Source: Pseudomonas sp. B33.4 (lineage in GTDB: Bacteria; Pseudomonadota; Gammaproteobacteria; Pseudomonadales; Pseudomonadaceae). From it: a stretch of 64,000 nucleotides of DNA. Position 1 is the first letter of the stretch; every line of letters starts with the position of its first letter. The position numbers and the translations under genes were made by a program. The DNA lies in NCBI RefSeq assembly GCF_034555375.1, contig NZ_CP140706.1, positions 4,703,001-4,767,000 of the forward strand, in the 5' to 3' direction. The notes beneath the pieces were generated by a model that saw only the letters and a program-made list of their open reading frames with translations, ran no database searches and was not told where the DNA came from. Below are positions 31,688 to 42,001 of the stretch, piece by piece.

Positions 31688-31882
31688 ATGTTAGCAATGC
31701 GCGCGCAGGACAGCGCCCCCGCCACGCACTTTCGCAGCGACCGGGTGTGCCGGGTCAATGGCGAACTGTTTTTCAGCACTCGGGAAAATACCCTTGAGGG
31801 GCCGTTTGACAGTGCCGAGCAGATTGAGAAGGAAATCCAGGCTTACATCGCGCGGATGCAAGGACTGGATTCCAGTCGTTAA
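31688..31882 (+). CDS. Small conserved pseudomonad protein (DUF6316-like)
   Basis: The 64-residue protein starts at an ATG preceded by AAGGAGACC. It is soluble and charged, with the block HFRSDRVCRVNGELFFSTRENTLEGPF followed by a predicted helix (SAEQIEKEIQAYIARMQ). I recognise it as a short conserved family of pseudomonads; the DUF number is from memory. Function unknown. It stands alone, followed by a REP doublet. Confidence 0.78.
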   Translation: MLAMRAQDSAPATHFRSDRVCRVNGELFFSTRENTLEGPFDSAEQIEKEIQAYIARMQGLDSSR

Positions 31883-31897
31883 GCGGTGGTGATCCAA

Positions 31898-31984
31898 TCG
31901 CTGGCAAGCCAGCTCCCACAGGATTAGTGGTGTACACAATTTGTGCGACCGTTATGAAACCTGTGGGAGCTGGCTTGCCAGCGA
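31898..31984. repeat. REP doublet of the TCGCTGGCAAGCCAGCTCCC class
   Basis: Perfect 25-bp arms at 31898-31922 and 31960-31984, between two convergent genes. The same class occurs at 47584 (single) and 48896. Confidence 0.88.
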
Positions 31985-32017
31985 TAGCAATGGAACAGAC
32001 AACAAAAATGCTCTGGC

Positions 32018-33202
32018 TCAGCGTACTGCCTCAAACAACCCGGTCGCCCCCATCCCGCCGCCCACGCACATCGTGACGATCCCATAACGCAAATTACGCC
32101 GCTGCAACTCCCGCACCAGATGCCCGACCTGCCGCGATCCGGTCATGCCAAACGGGTGCCCAATCGAAATCGAGCCGCCGTTGACGTTGTACTTTTCGTT
32201 GTCGATCTCCAGCCGATCACGGCTGTACAGGCACTGGGAAGCAAACGCCTCGTTCAGCTCCCACAAATCGATATCCGCCACCTGCAAGCCCTTGGCCTTG
32301 AGCAGCCTCGGCACCGAAAACACCGGGCCGATGCCCATCTCGTCAGGTTCGCATCCGGCGACGGTGAAACCACGGAAAAACGCTTTCGGCTTGAGCCCCA
32401 GTTGCAGGGCTTTTTCCAGGCTCATCACCAAGGTCATCGAGGCACCGTCGGACAGCTGCGACGAGTTGCCCGCCGTCACCGAGCCGTCTTCGGCGAACAC
32501 CGGTTTCAATCCAGCAAGGCTTTCATAAGTGGTGTCCGGGCGGTTGCAGTCGTCGCGATCGACCACGCCGTCGAGAATCTGCACCTCGCCAGTGTTCTTG
32601 TCCTCGACGCGGTATTTCACCGCCATCGGCACGATTTCATCGTTGAACAACCCGGCCGCCTGCGCCTGCGCAGTACGGATCTGACTTTGCAGCGAATACC
32701 GGTCCTGCGCTTCACGGCTGACGCCATAACGCCGCGCCACGATTTCGGCGGTCTGGCCCATCGTGTAATAGATGCCCGGCGACTGTTGCTTGAGCAACGG
32801 GTTGATCAGGTGATCGGTGTTGACGCTTTTCATCGTCAGGCTGATCGACTCAACGCCGCCGGCAACGATGATGTCGCTGCAACCCGAGGCGATCTGGTTG
32901 GCGGCAATCGCAATCGCCTGCAAACCCGACGAACAGAAACGATTGAGGGTCATGCCGGCGGTGCCGGTGCCCAGACGCGAGAGCACTGCGACGTTACGGC
33001 CGATGTTGTAGCCCTGCGCGCCTTCATTGGAGCCGGCGCCGACGATGCAATCCTCGACACTGGCCGGGTCGATGTCGTGGCGCTCAAGCAGGGCGTTGAC
33101 GCAATGAGCCGCCATGTCATCGGGACGGGTCTGGTTGAACTTGCCGCGAAAGGATTTGGCCAGGCCAGTCCGTACGCTGTCGACGATCACCACTTCACGC
33201 AT
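32018..33202 (-). CDS. Acetyl-CoA acetyltransferase / thiolase
   Basis: The ATG at 33202 follows AATGAGGTATGCC and gives 394 residues. Thiolase residues are present: the acyl-accepting cysteine in NRFCSSGLQ (Cys90), NGGSISIGHPFGMTGSR with the active histidine, and the second cysteine in VTMCVGGGMGATG near the C-terminus. It could act in fatty-acid beta-oxidation or acetoacetyl-CoA metabolism. No fadB-like partner is adjacent, so the substrate chain length is open. Confidence 0.93.
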   Translation of the reverse strand: MREVVIVDSVRTGLAKSFRGKFNQTRPDDMAAHCVNALLERHDIDPASVEDCIVGAGSNEGAQGYNIGRNVAVLSRLGTGTAGMTLNRFCSSGLQAIAIAANQIASGCSDIIVAGGVESISLTMKSVNTDHLINPLLKQQSPGIYYTMGQTAEIVARRYGVSREAQDRYSLQSQIRTAQAQAAGLFNDEIVPMAVKYRVEDKNTGEVQILDGVVDRDDCNRPDTTYESLAGLKPVFAEDGSVTAGNSSQLSDGASMTLVMSLEKALQLGLKPKAFFRGFTVAGCEPDEMGIGPVFSVPRLLKAKGLQVADIDLWELNEAFASQCLYSRDRLEIDNEKYNVNGGSISIGHPFGMTGSRQVGHLVRELQRRNLRYGIVTMCVGGGMGATGLFEAVR

Positions 33203-33304
33203 GGCATACCTCATTGTTGTGGTCGGTTGAGAGTGGACCGAGCATAAGTCCACCGCATCAACCACCGCGACAATCATTCACCCCGCGTATGCGTGTTCAT
33301 CGGT

Positions 33305-34819
33305 TCAGTCCTTGTGCTTCTTCGCGTGCTTGTCGGATTTCTCGAAGGCGTCTTCGAGTGCGCGGTTGATCGTGCGCAACACCTTCACGCGGGCCCAGCG
33401 CTTGTCATTCGCTTCGACCAGCGTCCACGGGGCGATTTCCGAGCTGGTGCGGTCGACCATATCGCCCACGGCGGCGCGGTAGTCATCCCACTTGTCGCGG
33501 TTGCGCCAGTCGTCTTCGGTGATCTTGAAGCGCTTGAAGGGGATTTCTTCGCGGGCCTGGAAACGCTCCATCTGCGTGTCCTTGTCGATGGCCAGCCAGA
33601 ACTTGACGACGATCACCCCGGCGTCCGCCAGTTGCTCTTCGAAATCATTGATCTCGCCATAGGCGCGCAGCCAGTCGGCGGGTGTGCAAAAGCCTTCGAT
33701 GCGCTCGACCAACACTCGGCCATACCAGGAACGGTCGAACACGGTGAACTTGCCGCGCGCCGGAATGTGCCGCCAGAAACGCCACAAGTACGGCTGCGCT
33801 CTTTCTTCTTCGGTCGGCGCAGCAATCGGCACAATGTTGTATTGACGTGGATCGAGCGCCGCCGCCACCCGACGGATCGCCCCGCCCTTGCCTGCCGCGT
33901 CGTTGCCTTCGAATACCGCGATCAGCGCGTGGCGGCGCATGCGTTTGTCGCGCATCAACCCGGACAGGCGCGCCTGCTCGGTGATCAGTTGTTCTTCGTA
34001 GTCTTTCTTCTCCAGGCGCTGGGTCAGGTCGAGGCTGTCGAGCAGGTTCAACTGATCGACCGGCGTGCCCAACGGCGCGGCGCTGACATCGTGCGGGTGC
34101 ACGTCCGGGCGTTTCAGCGCGCTCTGCAAACCTTCGAGGAGTATCTTGCCCACCGCCAGGCTGCGGTAGTTGGCGTCGGCGCCTTCGATCACATGCCATG
34201 GCGCGTAGTCACGACTGGTACGGCGCAGCACGCGCTCGCCGTATTTGACGAACTTGTCGTAGGTTTGCGATTGCTGCCAGTCCAGCGGGCTGATGCGCCA
34301 GCTGTGCAACGGGTCATCGGCCAGCGCCTTGAGTCGCGCCTTCATCTGTTTCTTGGACAGGTGAAACCAGAACTTGAAGATCAGCGCGCCTTCATCGCAG
34401 AGCATCTTTTCCAGACGCTCGGCGCCGGCAATCGCCTGGTCCAGACGCGGATCCTTGAACAAGCCATGCACCCTGCCCTGCAGCATCTGGCTGTACCAGT
34501 TGCCGAAGAAAATCCCCATGCGCCCCTTGGCCGGGAGCATCCGCCAGTAACGCCAGGCCGGTGGCCGCGACAGCTCTTCATCGGTCTGCTGATCGAAGGT
34601 GCGCACCTCGATCAGGCGCGGGTCCATCCACTCATTGAGCAGCTTGACCGTCTCGCCCTTGCCCGCGCCTTCGATGCCGTTGATCAGGATGATCACCGGG
34701 AAACGCTTCTGCTGCTGCAACTCGAACTGCGCTTCCAGCAGTGCTTCACGCAGCGCAGGCACGGCCGCATCGAAGGTGTCTTTGTCGATGGCGTGACCGA
34801 TTTCAGCGGATTCAAACAT
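33305..34819 (-). CDS. pap: Polyphosphate:AMP phosphotransferase (class II PPK2)
   Basis: Pap transfers phosphate from polyphosphate to AMP, making ADP. The start at 34819 (MFESAEIGHAIDKDTFD) gives 504 residues with two tandem PPK2 domains. Each has a P-loop: GIEGAGKGE at 48-56 and GNDAAGKGGA in the second half. The lid motifs FGNWYSQML and FDRSWYGRVLVER follow. The double-domain length is typical of pseudomonad Pap. A basic tail (KSDKHAKKHKD) ends the protein. It is divergent from mnmC. Confidence 0.94.
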   Translation of the reverse strand: MFESAEIGHAIDKDTFDAAVPALREALLEAQFELQQQKRFPVIILINGIEGAGKGETVKLLNEWMDPRLIEVRTFDQQTDEELSRPPAWRYWRMLPAKGRMGIFFGNWYSQMLQGRVHGLFKDPRLDQAIAGAERLEKMLCDEGALIFKFWFHLSKKQMKARLKALADDPLHSWRISPLDWQQSQTYDKFVKYGERVLRRTSRDYAPWHVIEGADANYRSLAVGKILLEGLQSALKRPDVHPHDVSAAPLGTPVDQLNLLDSLDLTQRLEKKDYEEQLITEQARLSGLMRDKRMRRHALIAVFEGNDAAGKGGAIRRVAAALDPRQYNIVPIAAPTEEERAQPYLWRFWRHIPARGKFTVFDRSWYGRVLVERIEGFCTPADWLRAYGEINDFEEQLADAGVIVVKFWLAIDKDTQMERFQAREEIPFKRFKITEDDWRNRDKWDDYRAAVGDMVDRTSSEIAPWTLVEANDKRWARVKVLRTINRALEDAFEKSDKHAKKHKD

Positions 34820-34990
34820 GGGACGGCTCCTTCCAGGATTCAGCAAGACTAGCGGATTGGGCACAGCAGCGGCGCAGAAATTCCCGCAGGTAGCAGATTG
34901 TCCGTCAGTCGCGGTGGCAAGCCTTGCCATGGATCAAGCAACGCCTGCACGATCAGCTAGAATGGCGGCCTTGTCGTTGCCGAGCCTGCC

Positions 34991-36970
34991 ATGAAACCTG
35001 TAATGCCCCATGCCCAACTCGATTGGGATGATCAGGGACGCCCGCGTTCGCGGGTGTTCGATGACGTGTATTTTTCCGACCAGTCGGGGCTGGAAGAAAC
35101 CCGTTATGTGTTCCTCGAACAAAACCGTCTGGCCGAGCGCTTTGCCGCGTTGCCGGCACACGGACGGCTGGTCATCGGCGAAACCGGGTTCGGCACCGGG
35201 CTGAATTTTCTCTGCGCCTGGCAGCTGTTCGAACAGCACGCCATGGCAGGGGCGCGGCTGCATTTCGTCAGTGTTGAAAAGTACCCATTGAGCCCATCGG
35301 ATTTGCAACGGGCCTTGGCCTTGTGGCCTGAACTCAAGCCACTGTCCGATCAGTTGCTGACGCACTACGTGGCGATCCATCAGGGTTTTCAGCGCATCAC
35401 TTTGGCCAACGGCCGCGTGACGTTGACACTGTTGATCGGCGATGCACTGGAACAACTGCCGCAGCTCGATGCGCAGATCGATGCATGGTTTCTCGACGGC
35501 TTCGCCCCGGCGAAAAACCCCGACATGTGGACCGCTGAACTGTTTGTCGAACTCGCACGTCTCGCAGCGCCCGGCTCGACCATCAGTACCTTTACCAGCA
35601 CCGGTTGGGTACGGCGTTTGCTCAACGCTGCCGGGTTCAAAATGAAACGCACGCCGGGGATCGGCCACAAATGGGAAATCCTCCGTGGCGAATTTCTCGG
35701 CTGGCCAGCGGAAGTAACGCCGCCCACGCCGCAAAAACCCTGGTTCGCTCGCCCTGCTCCGGTAACCGCTGAACGGCGCGCGCTGGTGATCGGCGCCGGT
35801 CTGGCCGGCTGTGCCACAGCGTCGAGTCTGGCTGCTCGCGGCTGGCAAGTCAGTTTGCTCGAACGCCACGACGCCGTGGCGCAAGAAGCCTCGGGCAACC
35901 CGCAGGGCGTGCTGTACCTGAAGTTGTCCGCTCACGGTACGGCGTTGTCGCAACTGATCGTCAGCGGTTTCGGTTACACCCGGCGCCTGCTGGAGTCCCT
36001 GCAACGCGGCAGCGACTGGGACGCTTGCGGTGTGCTGCAACTGGAGTTCAATGCCAAGGAAGCCGAGCGCCACGCGCAATTGGCGCAAGCCTTCCCGGAA
36101 GATCTGTTGCAGTGGCTGGAGCAACCCGAGGCGCAGGCCCGCGCCGGTGTCGGTGTGGCCCATGGCGGCTTGTACTATCCCGAAGGTGGCTGGGTGCATC
36201 CGCCGGCGCTGTGTCAGGCGCAAGCGGCGCAGCCGAACATCGAACTGCTCAACCATTGCGAAGCGCTGCAACTGCGTAAAGTCGATGGTCAGTGGCAAGC
36301 GCTGGACGGTGACCGTTTGCTCGCCAGCGCACCGGTCGTGGTGCTGGCCGGTGCTGCCGAGATCAAACGCTTCGCCCAGAGTGCCGAGTTGCCGCTCAAA
36401 CGCATTCGCGGGCAGATCACGCGTCTGGCCGAAACCGCGGCAAGTCAGACGCTGGCCACAGTGGTCTGTGCCGAAGGCTACGTCGCGCCTGCCCGTTTGG
36501 GCGAACACACCCTCGGCGCCAGTTTCGATTTCACCAGCGATGACCTGACGCCGACCACCGCCGAACACGCTGGCAATCTGGCGATGCTCGAAGAGATTTC
36601 CACTGACCTCGTCGCCCGCCTGCAAATCAGCGAACAGCCTGTCGAAAACCTGCAGGGCCGCGCAGCCTTTCGCTGCACCAGCCCTGACTATTTGCCGATT
36701 GTCGGCCCGCTGGCCGATCGCCAAGCGTTCCTCGACGCTTATGCGGCGCTGAGCAAAGACGCCCGTCAGGTGCCGGACATCGTCTGCCCGTGGCTCGACG
36801 GTCTGTACATCAACAGCGGCCATGGTTCGCGAGGACTGATCACCGCGCCGCTATCGGGCGAACTGCTGGCTGCCTGGCTGGACAACGAACCACTGCCGCT
36901 GCCCAGAAGCGTCGCCGAAGCCTGTCATCCCAACCGTTTCGTGTTGCGCCAACTGATTCGTGGCAAGTAG
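34991..36970 (+). CDS. mnmC: Bifunctional tRNA methyltransferase/oxidase MnmC
   Basis: MnmC completes the wobble-uridine modification: its FAD domain converts cmnm5(s2)U to nm5(s2)U and its methyltransferase domain makes mnm5(s2)U. The 659 residues hold the SAM-dependent domain first (about 1-245, GETGFGTGLNFL and WFLDGFAPAKNPDMW), then the DAAO-type oxidase from about 262 (ALVIGAGLAGCATASSLAARG) to GLYINSGHGSRGLITAPLSGE. The start follows a GAGCCTGCC stretch rather than a strong ribosome site. It converges on the large NEL-type gene with 3 bp between stops. Confidence 0.96.
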   Translation: MKPVMPHAQLDWDDQGRPRSRVFDDVYFSDQSGLEETRYVFLEQNRLAERFAALPAHGRLVIGETGFGTGLNFLCAWQLFEQHAMAGARLHFVSVEKYPLSPSDLQRALALWPELKPLSDQLLTHYVAIHQGFQRITLANGRVTLTLLIGDALEQLPQLDAQIDAWFLDGFAPAKNPDMWTAELFVELARLAAPGSTISTFTSTGWVRRLLNAAGFKMKRTPGIGHKWEILRGEFLGWPAEVTPPTPQKPWFARPAPVTAERRALVIGAGLAGCATASSLAARGWQVSLLERHDAVAQEASGNPQGVLYLKLSAHGTALSQLIVSGFGYTRRLLESLQRGSDWDACGVLQLEFNAKEAERHAQLAQAFPEDLLQWLEQPEAQARAGVGVAHGGLYYPEGGWVHPPALCQAQAAQPNIELLNHCEALQLRKVDGQWQALDGDRLLASAPVVVLAGAAEIKRFAQSAELPLKRIRGQITRLAETAASQTLATVVCAEGYVAPARLGEHTLGASFDFTSDDLTPTTAEHAGNLAMLEEISTDLVARLQISEQPVENLQGRAAFRCTSPDYLPIVGPLADRQAFLDAYAALSKDARQVPDIVCPWLDGLYINSGHGSRGLITAPLSGELLAAWLDNEPLPLPRSVAEACHPNRFVLRQLIRGK

Positions 36971-36973
36971 TGC

Positions 36974-39900
36974 TCATACGTCGTTCAGGGTGCAAAGACC
37001 CAGGTCCGCAGTGCGCAGCGCATCGGTGGTCAGAAGCGTCACCACATCGTCTATGGCGCTTTGCCGTTCGGCCTTGATGACCTCTGCCTGGCTTAAATAG
37101 TCGGCATCGGACAACTTGTCCTTCTGCGCGTCCAAGGCACTCATGCGCGGCATGTACACGTCATCGAGAGGGGAAAACTTTCGCGCAAATGTGCGTTGCA
37201 GGTAGGCTCTCCAGAATGACCGCTCACTCATGAACTTCAGCCATTTGGGCGAGAGTTCGGCCGTAGCGACTTGGTTTTTCGCCACTTCCAGATCGGCTTC
37301 GGTAACCGTGCTTAATGTGCCAAAAAGCATGTTGCGTGGCTGGCCGGGCAAATCCAGCGCCTCGGCAAGGCCGATGCGATAGGCGAGACTCACTTCCAGC
37401 GGATCAGCCGCCGGGACCTTGGCGGCATGTGCCAGGGCGATGTCGTTCAGTTGCTCAAGCCGGAACAGACCACGCCCCAGTTCCAGCAGCGGTCTGGCGC
37501 TGGTGATTCGCTCTCCGGCGAGCCGGGTGACCCGATCGACTTCCACAGCAACCTCCAGATAACTGAAATTCATCGCCGCACTGTCAGTGCAATTGATCGG
37601 GGTGGCGGCCACGTTCAATATCTGATCACACAGCACGCTATCGGATTCGGCTGCTTCCAGCACGGCCCAGACCCGCCGCTGCATGTCCTTTTTGACCTTC
37701 TCCGAATCGGCGGTATCGCCCAGTTCGGCAAGCAGATGAAACAGGCCGTCGGCGCGTGAATCATCCTTGAATGCGTTCCAGATCCGTTCACGCCTGGCCC
37801 CGACCTCACCCGTCTCCTCAGAAAGCCACAGCGAGCGTGCCTGTTGTTCGTTGAGTCGAGCGATGTCGTTTTCCAGATAGCCCATGCCGACGCCGAAATT
37901 GTCGCGATAGGTCTCCAGATACGTTTTGCTCGGATCGACCAGAGGATTGAGCCTCAGGTTCAGCGTCTGGCTGAAACGTCGCGGTGTCTTGAACAGCCAG
38001 TCAGGCAGGTTTTTGATCTGGTTGCGGCTCAAGTCTGTCCAGTCCAGATACAGCAGACGCTCCAGCCCCTTGGGCATTTCCGTGAGGCCGGTATCTTCCA
38101 GCAGCAGCCGGCGCAGATTGAACATCTGGCTGACATCCGGCGTGGCACCCAGAGGATTTTCGTTGAGGTTCAGATGGTGCAGCGAACGTAAACCGTTGAG
38201 TTTGGCCAGCGTCTGCTCGGTCAACTGGAGCTTGTTGCGCGCCAGGCTCAAGCGGCTCAGATCGGGCATATGCGACAGCACTTCAGGCAGACGAGTGATG
38301 GCGTTCTTGTCGAGTTCCAGCGACTCAAGCTTTTTGAACGACTTGAGGAAGTGTGCGACGTCATCATCCAGCGCCATGTCATTCATGAACAATTGCTGGA
38401 TGTGCTCGAAACTGATCCCCGGTGGCAGGGTCGGCAGCTTGCCGACGCGCATGCCATCAAGTTTCAACACGCCGACCGATTTTCCAGCTTCGTTATTGAC
38501 CGAGTAGAACCGGCGAAAGCCTTTTTCGATCAGCTCGGCCATGGTCTGACGACTGTGCCGCACCTCCGCCAGATCACCTCCCAGCTTACTCATGGCGGTC
38601 GTATCCTCGCTCCAGAGAAACAGCGCTTCACGCAGGCTTTGCAGATCCCGGCGCAACTCATTGACCCGTGTTGCACGGGTCAGCAGGTCTTCTCCCAGCC
38701 CCTCAATGAACTCACTGGCCTGCGCTTCACTCAGGCGCGGATAGAGCTTGCGGACTTTGCGCATCAGCGCTGGCGGATGCTTCACCTGCGGTGGATGGTC
38801 GCCTTGCATACAGGCAGGCTCGACCACCCGCGGTTCGTATGTGCCCCGGGCCAGCGTGCGGGCTGTGGCCTCGCGCTGCTCCAGCGCAGTGTCGAGCAAC
38901 TGTTTGCGCAGCCGTGGGCTGTCGGCCGGCAGTGGATCGGCATATCCGACGGCTATTCGCTGGCGTGGCGGTAGTGCCTTGAGGATGGCGGCGTACAGGG
39001 CGTCAGGGCCGGAAGCAACCTTGCCCAGGGTTTTGCCATCGCCGCCAAACGCTTCATAGCCTTCGGCGGTTTTGACCAGCGAGCAGGTATTGACGGGGGT
39101 CGCCGACGTTTCGCCAACGGCTTGCAGAATCGGCCCGGTGAGCGCCTTGTCACGTAGTTCCAGACGCAGTCGAGAATCCCAGCCGCTCAGCCGAGGCAAC
39201 AACTGAATCGCCAGATTGTCGGTGTCGGCATTGGCCAGACGCGGCCAGTGAAACCCCGCCAGTGCGCGGTCCAGACGCACCTGGGCGATGGCCTCCCTGA
39301 CTTGCTGCCCGAGCCTCAGCGGCACTCGCCCGGTCGAACGCAAATGCAGGCGCTGCGCACTCGGCGCACGTTCGATGAGCGCTTTCGCATAGCGCGCCGG
39401 AATGTCGGCAAATACCTGGCGCAGCTTCAGAACATCATCAATGTCACTCTGATCGTAGCGCTGATACATGCGCTCGAAAGCCGCGCGATGATCTGCCTTG
39501 AGCGCCGCGCCCAGTTTCTTTGCCAGGGTCGATTCTTCGACGCTTTTCGCGACTTTGCTGCCCAGCAAGGCGTCGACCTCTTTCTGGTACAGGCCATCAA
39601 CCACGGTTTGCAACAACTGCCCGCGCGCCAGTTGCTGTTCGCTGACTACCACACCCAGCGACTCATTGAGGACCTTGGTCAGGGGATAGGTCGCCGTCAC
39701 GCTGCCTTCGGCGTCGGTCACCTCGATGTAGCGGTCGGTTGGCCAGCCGGACATCGTCGGCAAGGCCTGCAACTGCTCCTCGACAGGCTGGCCGGAATGG
39801 GTTTCGCCGCTTTGCAGTTCGAGGGTCAATTGCCGCAGCTGGCGCACGATCCGCGCGCGCTCGACGGTTTCCCGCAAGCGCACAGGCAGGCTCAGATTGT

Positions 39901-41785
39901 CGGTAAAGGCCTGTTGCAAGGCATCGTGAGGGGTGTCGCTGACGCGGCACAGCATGTCCAGATCGGTATCGACGAATTCACTCAACTGCGGATCGATACG
40001 CTTGAGCGTGTAGGCCGCACTGCTCCATTGCTGTGGTTCTTCTGCGGGCAGCCGCCAGCCGCATTCGACGTGCCGGACAAGCTCTGGAACATAAGCGCGT
40101 GCACGTTCGGCATGTTCCAGACGCCAGACTTTCGCGGTGGAATCGTAGGGGCCGGCGAAAAACCGATGTTCGACGCGGGCGATGGTTTTCCCGCCGATCT
40201 GATAAAAATCCCTGGAACCCGGCGCGACGGTCACGCCTGCCGGAAGGGAATGCTCATAGCGCGAGAGATCGGGTTTCCACAGACGCGGTTTGCCGGCGCT
40301 ATTGAGCACCGCGGCAAACTCACCGAAGAACTCCGGGTGTGAGCGCAGCAGCTTTTTACCCAGTGCTCCCAAAGCTTTTTGCCCGCCGGCAAAGGCGCCC
40401 ATCAGGGCGATATTTTCCGCCACGCTCAACAGATGCGACAGCGCTTGCTCATGATCGCCACGGCGCCAGTCCTCGACACCTTCATACACCTCGCCGAGCA
40501 ACTGCCCGACTGCAACGCCCATCATCAACTGCCCCAGCACTGGCACGATGAAGCCCGCCACGGAGACGATGGTCACGCCCAACTGCAGAAAATCCAGCAG
40601 GCGCTTCTTGCGCACCTCCTCATCGACATCGGCGGTCGGCACGGCCAGCTTGCGCGCGTCGAGTTGCAACTTGCCGACGTGGCTTTGCACCATGAACTCA
40701 AAGAGCGCCACGGTGATCGGCACCTGCTTGATGTGGCCCAGATCAGCGCTATCGGCGACGGACTTGAAGAAGTCGGCCTTGTCATCATCATCGATGCTGT
40801 TGGCGAGGTAATCCTTGTAACTTTTTAGCTTCAATTGCTGTGTCAGGTACTGCTTGAACGCGGTGAAACTGGAGTACTCGTACAGGGGGCGCTCGGGCTC
40901 ACCGGCCATGTACACCAGGCACCACTCATCCGGGTACAACTCCACCGAACGGGCAGAAAACGCCACCACGCCCCAGACACAACTGTCGAAAATCCGGATG
41001 CCTTGCATGATCAGCGTTCGGTTGCCGTAGCGCAGCGTTTGCGCTGACGCCACGCCATCTTCGTCGATCAGCTTCTGCAGCATGCGCTGACCTGCCAGAG
41101 TGATATGACTTTTGAGCGCGGCCTGGTGCACGTCAAACTGCAACAGCAGCTTTTTCATGCTCGCGATATCAGCGGTCATGGTACTGGTGACGATCACCTC
41201 GCCATCGCTGTCGAGCAGGCCAAACACCTGCTGAAAATGCTCTTGATAGCGTTTGCCCAGATCCAGCGTTCGGCAAAAAGCGGCGAACGTGGCCGGGGTC
41301 AGCCCGGCGACCCCGTCCGGGGCACTGTGCACTCGAATGAAACTGCCTTGCGGAAAGCTGTCAGCCGCTTCGTCCTTGCTGAAGTTCTGCATCGCCGCTT
41401 GCAACAGCGTCGATGTAGCGTGCGGGAAGGTCTGAATACCGTTCTCATCGGTTGAAATCGCGGGGCAACCGCAATCAACGCCCGGCAAACTCAGAAAGTC
41501 CTTTTCGACATCAAAGGTTACCGACCATTTGCGCTTCAAGGCCTCGCTCAGTTCACTGATGCAGAACGCCTGCAACGGCTTTATCGCAAGCAGGTCCGCC
41601 GCCACGGTCGACTGAATCCTGTGCAGATCACGGCTTGTCTGATCAAGGGCGGACAAAGCGGCCACCGGCGCTTTCAATAAATGCGCCGGCAGGCTTTTTT
41701 GCAAAACCCGGGCGGTATCGAGATCCTCTGTGGCATCGAGCAAGGTGCTGAGGATTGCTTGTTGCGTCTTTACTTTGGTTGCCAT
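36974..41785 (-). CDS. Large toxin-like protein with leucine-rich repeats and NEL-type E3 ubiquitin-ligase-like domain
   Basis: The ATG at 41785 follows AAAGGA and gives 1603 residues. Residues 1 to about 390 resemble the N-terminal (dermonecrotic-toxin-like, DUF6543-type) region of large Pseudomonas toxins. Hydrophobic segments follow at about 398-430 and 450-480, suggesting membrane insertion. A YxIGGK module and a long helical part lead to about six leucine-rich repeats (about 1125-1290: LESLELDKNAITRLP, LHHLNLNENPLG, LRRLLLEDTGLTEMP). The C-terminal ~310 residues match the NEL domain of IpaH/SspH effectors, with the catalytic Cys1399-Thr-Asp1401 in INCTDSAAM. No secretion signal or secretion genes are nearby. 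It is divergent from a 580-residue paralogue. Eukaryotic host targeting is inferred from family. Confidence 0.85.
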   Translation of the reverse strand: MATKVKTQQAILSTLLDATEDLDTARVLQKSLPAHLLKAPVAALSALDQTSRDLHRIQSTVAADLLAIKPLQAFCISELSEALKRKWSVTFDVEKDFLSLPGVDCGCPAISTDENGIQTFPHATSTLLQAAMQNFSKDEAADSFPQGSFIRVHSAPDGVAGLTPATFAAFCRTLDLGKRYQEHFQQVFGLLDSDGEVIVTSTMTADIASMKKLLLQFDVHQAALKSHITLAGQRMLQKLIDEDGVASAQTLRYGNRTLIMQGIRIFDSCVWGVVAFSARSVELYPDEWCLVYMAGEPERPLYEYSSFTAFKQYLTQQLKLKSYKDYLANSIDDDDKADFFKSVADSADLGHIKQVPITVALFEFMVQSHVGKLQLDARKLAVPTADVDEEVRKKRLLDFLQLGVTIVSVAGFIVPVLGQLMMGVAVGQLLGEVYEGVEDWRRGDHEQALSHLLSVAENIALMGAFAGGQKALGALGKKLLRSHPEFFGEFAAVLNSAGKPRLWKPDLSRYEHSLPAGVTVAPGSRDFYQIGGKTIARVEHRFFAGPYDSTAKVWRLEHAERARAYVPELVRHVECGWRLPAEEPQQWSSAAYTLKRIDPQLSEFVDTDLDMLCRVSDTPHDALQQAFTDNLSLPVRLRETVERARIVRQLRQLTLELQSGETHSGQPVEEQLQALPTMSGWPTDRYIEVTDAEGSVTATYPLTKVLNESLGVVVSEQQLARGQLLQTVVDGLYQKEVDALLGSKVAKSVEESTLAKKLGAALKADHRAAFERMYQRYDQSDIDDVLKLRQVFADIPARYAKALIERAPSAQRLHLRSTGRVPLRLGQQVREAIAQVRLDRALAGFHWPRLANADTDNLAIQLLPRLSGWDSRLRLELRDKALTGPILQAVGETSATPVNTCSLVKTAEGYEAFGGDGKTLGKVASGPDALYAAILKALPPRQRIAVGYADPLPADSPRLRKQLLDTALEQREATARTLARGTYEPRVVEPACMQGDHPPQVKHPPALMRKVRKLYPRLSEAQASEFIEGLGEDLLTRATRVNELRRDLQSLREALFLWSEDTTAMSKLGGDLAEVRHSRQTMAELIEKGFRRFYSVNNEAGKSVGVLKLDGMRVGKLPTLPPGISFEHIQQLFMNDMALDDDVAHFLKSFKKLESLELDKNAITRLPEVLSHMPDLSRLSLARNKLQLTEQTLAKLNGLRSLHHLNLNENPLGATPDVSQMFNLRRLLLEDTGLTEMPKGLERLLYLDWTDLSRNQIKNLPDWLFKTPRRFSQTLNLRLNPLVDPSKTYLETYRDNFGVGMGYLENDIARLNEQQARSLWLSEETGEVGARRERIWNAFKDDSRADGLFHLLAELGDTADSEKVKKDMQRRVWAVLEAAESDSVLCDQILNVAATPINCTDSAAMNFSYLEVAVEVDRVTRLAGERITSARPLLELGRGLFRLEQLNDIALAHAAKVPAADPLEVSLAYRIGLAEALDLPGQPRNMLFGTLSTVTEADLEVAKNQVATAELSPKWLKFMSERSFWRAYLQRTFARKFSPLDDVYMPRMSALDAQKDKLSDADYLSQAEVIKAERQSAIDDVVTLLTTDALRTADLGLCTLNDV

Positions 41786-41904
41786 CGGCAATAGTCCTTT
41801 ATTGCGAGCTGGAGCATTGAACATATAGAAAGCGCAACACAATTAACAATACAAAATCCGATGCTCAGGCATGCACAAAGCAACAGTATTTTTCATCAAC
41901 AACA

Positions 41905-41914
41905 TAGATATCTA
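41905..41914. promoter_or_regulatory. Palindrome TAGATATCTA in the divergent toxin-like promoter region
   Basis: A perfect 10-bp palindrome sharing the half-site AGATAT with the one at 42002-42015. Position between divergent genes suggests an operator. Confidence 0.3.
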
Positions 41915-42001
41915 CCACCACTTCCCCGACACCTACAGACTGCCCGGATCGTCATTTTTCATGCAAATGCCGCCTACACACCCAGACCTTTCCGTGGCGA
42001 T

